Origin: DASUPK01 sp963774305 | GTDB taxonomy: Bacteria > Actinomycetota > Thermoleophilia > Solirubrobacterales > 70-9 | Direction of reading: 5' to 3' | Length of the DNA stretch: 64,000 nt | NCBI GenBank assembly: GCA_963774305.1 | Contig: CAVZEM010000004.1 | Span: 62,001-126,000 of the forward strand | Shown here: piece after piece, positions 63,748 through 64,000 of the stretch | How the letters are laid out: every line of letters starts with the position of its first letter | How positions within the stretch are numbered: position 1 is the stretch's first letter | The notes under the pieces: generated by a model | What the model was told of the DNA's origin: nothing | What the model saw: only the letters and a program-made list of their open reading frames with translations | Databases searched by the model: none | Position numbers and translations under genes: made by a program

Positions 63748-64000
63748 CCCAGCTGGAGGAGTCCCCAGAAGGCGTGATCGCGCGGCGGGATCCGCGGCGG
63801 TACGCGCCGGTGCTGGCGGTTCCTCGCCCAAGCCAGGTATCCCTGCAGGCGCCGGGAGATCGACCGCTTGGTGGCGGGTGTGGGCTCGACCACGCAGTTC
63901 TCGAGGGCGAAGAGCCAGGCGTTCGCCTCGGACTCGAGGCGCGGCGCCGAGCGCCCCTTGCCCACCAGGTGCCCGATCTCGTGCAGAGCGATGAAGTAGG
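63744..64000 (-). CDS. Partial HEXXH zinc metalloprotease-like protein (ImmA/IrrE-like), cut by the window edge
   Basis: Only the C-terminal part is visible; the frame is open at position 64000. It reads YFIALHEIGHLVGKGRS..., with zinc motif HEIGH, and the following SEANAWLFALEN matches the ExxAN.FA pattern of ImmA/IrrE metallopeptidases. The C-terminus is basic (KRSISRRLQGYLAWARNRQHRR). ORF-only reading from GTG 63965 would miss the motif. Overlaps the channel gene's stop codon by 4 bases on the other strand. Confidence 0.7.
   Translation of the reverse strand, partial: YFIALHEIGHLVGKGRSAPRLESEANAWLFALENCVVEPTPATKRSISRRLQGYLAWARNRQHRRVPPRIPPRDHAFWGLLQLG

Noticed and set aside
1..64000. tRNA genes, rRNA genes and CRISPR arrays
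   Set aside because: No T-loop consensus with cloverleaf context, no rRNA signature and no regularly spaced direct repeats were seen by eye; a tRNAscan or CRISPR search could confirm.

Overview
The window is about 64 kb of very GC-rich, densely packed DNA with many GTG and TTG starts and many 1-4 bp start/stop overlaps. Gene content and order (IF2, RbfA, NrnA, TruB, RibF, S15, PNPase; DapA/DapB/RNase J; thpR-recA-recX-miaB-miaA-dapF) together with MurT/GatD, WS/DGAT and DUF3052 point to a chromosomal segment of an actinobacterium. The best guess is class Thermoleophilia (Solirubrobacterales-like). This placement is inferred from gene content and protein style, not from a marker comparison. 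No tRNA, rRNA, CRISPR array, insertion sequence or prophage was found. No gene-free stretch exceeds 300 bases; the longest are 51341-51631 (291 bases), 3110-3364 and 57703-57945.

Layout. 1-9.1 kb: translation and ribosome-maturation operon (nusA-like end, infB, DUF503, rbfA, nrnA, truB, ribF, rpsO), then a redox/sulfur insert (peroxiredoxin, MsrA, metallo-beta-lactamase fold protein, DsbA-like). 9.2-13.9 kb: pnp, M16 protease, PH-like protein, dapB. 13.9-20.9 kb: a secreted protein, amidase, dapA, RNase J, LOG protein, phospholipase-D-like protein, SnoaL-like protein. 21-23.2 kb: two-component system on the minus strand. 23.3-31.7 kb: ftsK, cinA, hydrolase, lipoprotein, thpR, recA, recX, cupredoxin. 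31.7-39.4 kb: small HTH protein, miaB, miaA, a dapF homologue, dapL, a DMT-type membrane protein, hflX, dut. 39.4-44.4 kb: a minus-strand cell-wall operon (methyltransferase, lipid kinase, MurT, methyltransferase, GatD, LemA). 44.4-57 kb: accessory enzymes (cyclophilin lipoprotein, peroxiredoxin, hydrolases, two DUF72 proteins, PP2C phosphatase, CcdA, FMO, thioredoxin-TPR, DinB). 57-64 kb: RlpA-like protein under a c-di-AMP riboswitch, WS/DGAT, YdjC, DsbA/VKOR, GNAT, RTX-repeat protein, K+ channel and the start of a HEXXH protein.

Themes. Cell-wall precursor supply (DapA, DapB, a divergent DapF, DapL) and D-Glu amidation (MurT/GatD) occur with wall remodelling (RlpA under c-di-AMP control). 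Extracytoplasmic disulfide chemistry is represented by VKOR+DsbA and CcdA, and peroxide/methionine repair by two peroxiredoxins and MsrA. DNA damage response is represented by recA/recX, dinB and a sequence-perfect SOS box inside thpR.

Most notable signals: a DapF homologue with both catalytic cysteines replaced by serine; a three-copy, about 60 bp REP-like repeat with compensatory stem changes; a second two-copy hairpin repeat at convergent gene ends; a ydaO-type c-di-AMP riboswitch; a structured, unassigned intergenic region before ccdA; a +1 frameshift in ribF that puts it in frame with rpsO; and several genes whose starts are non-canonical or disrupted.
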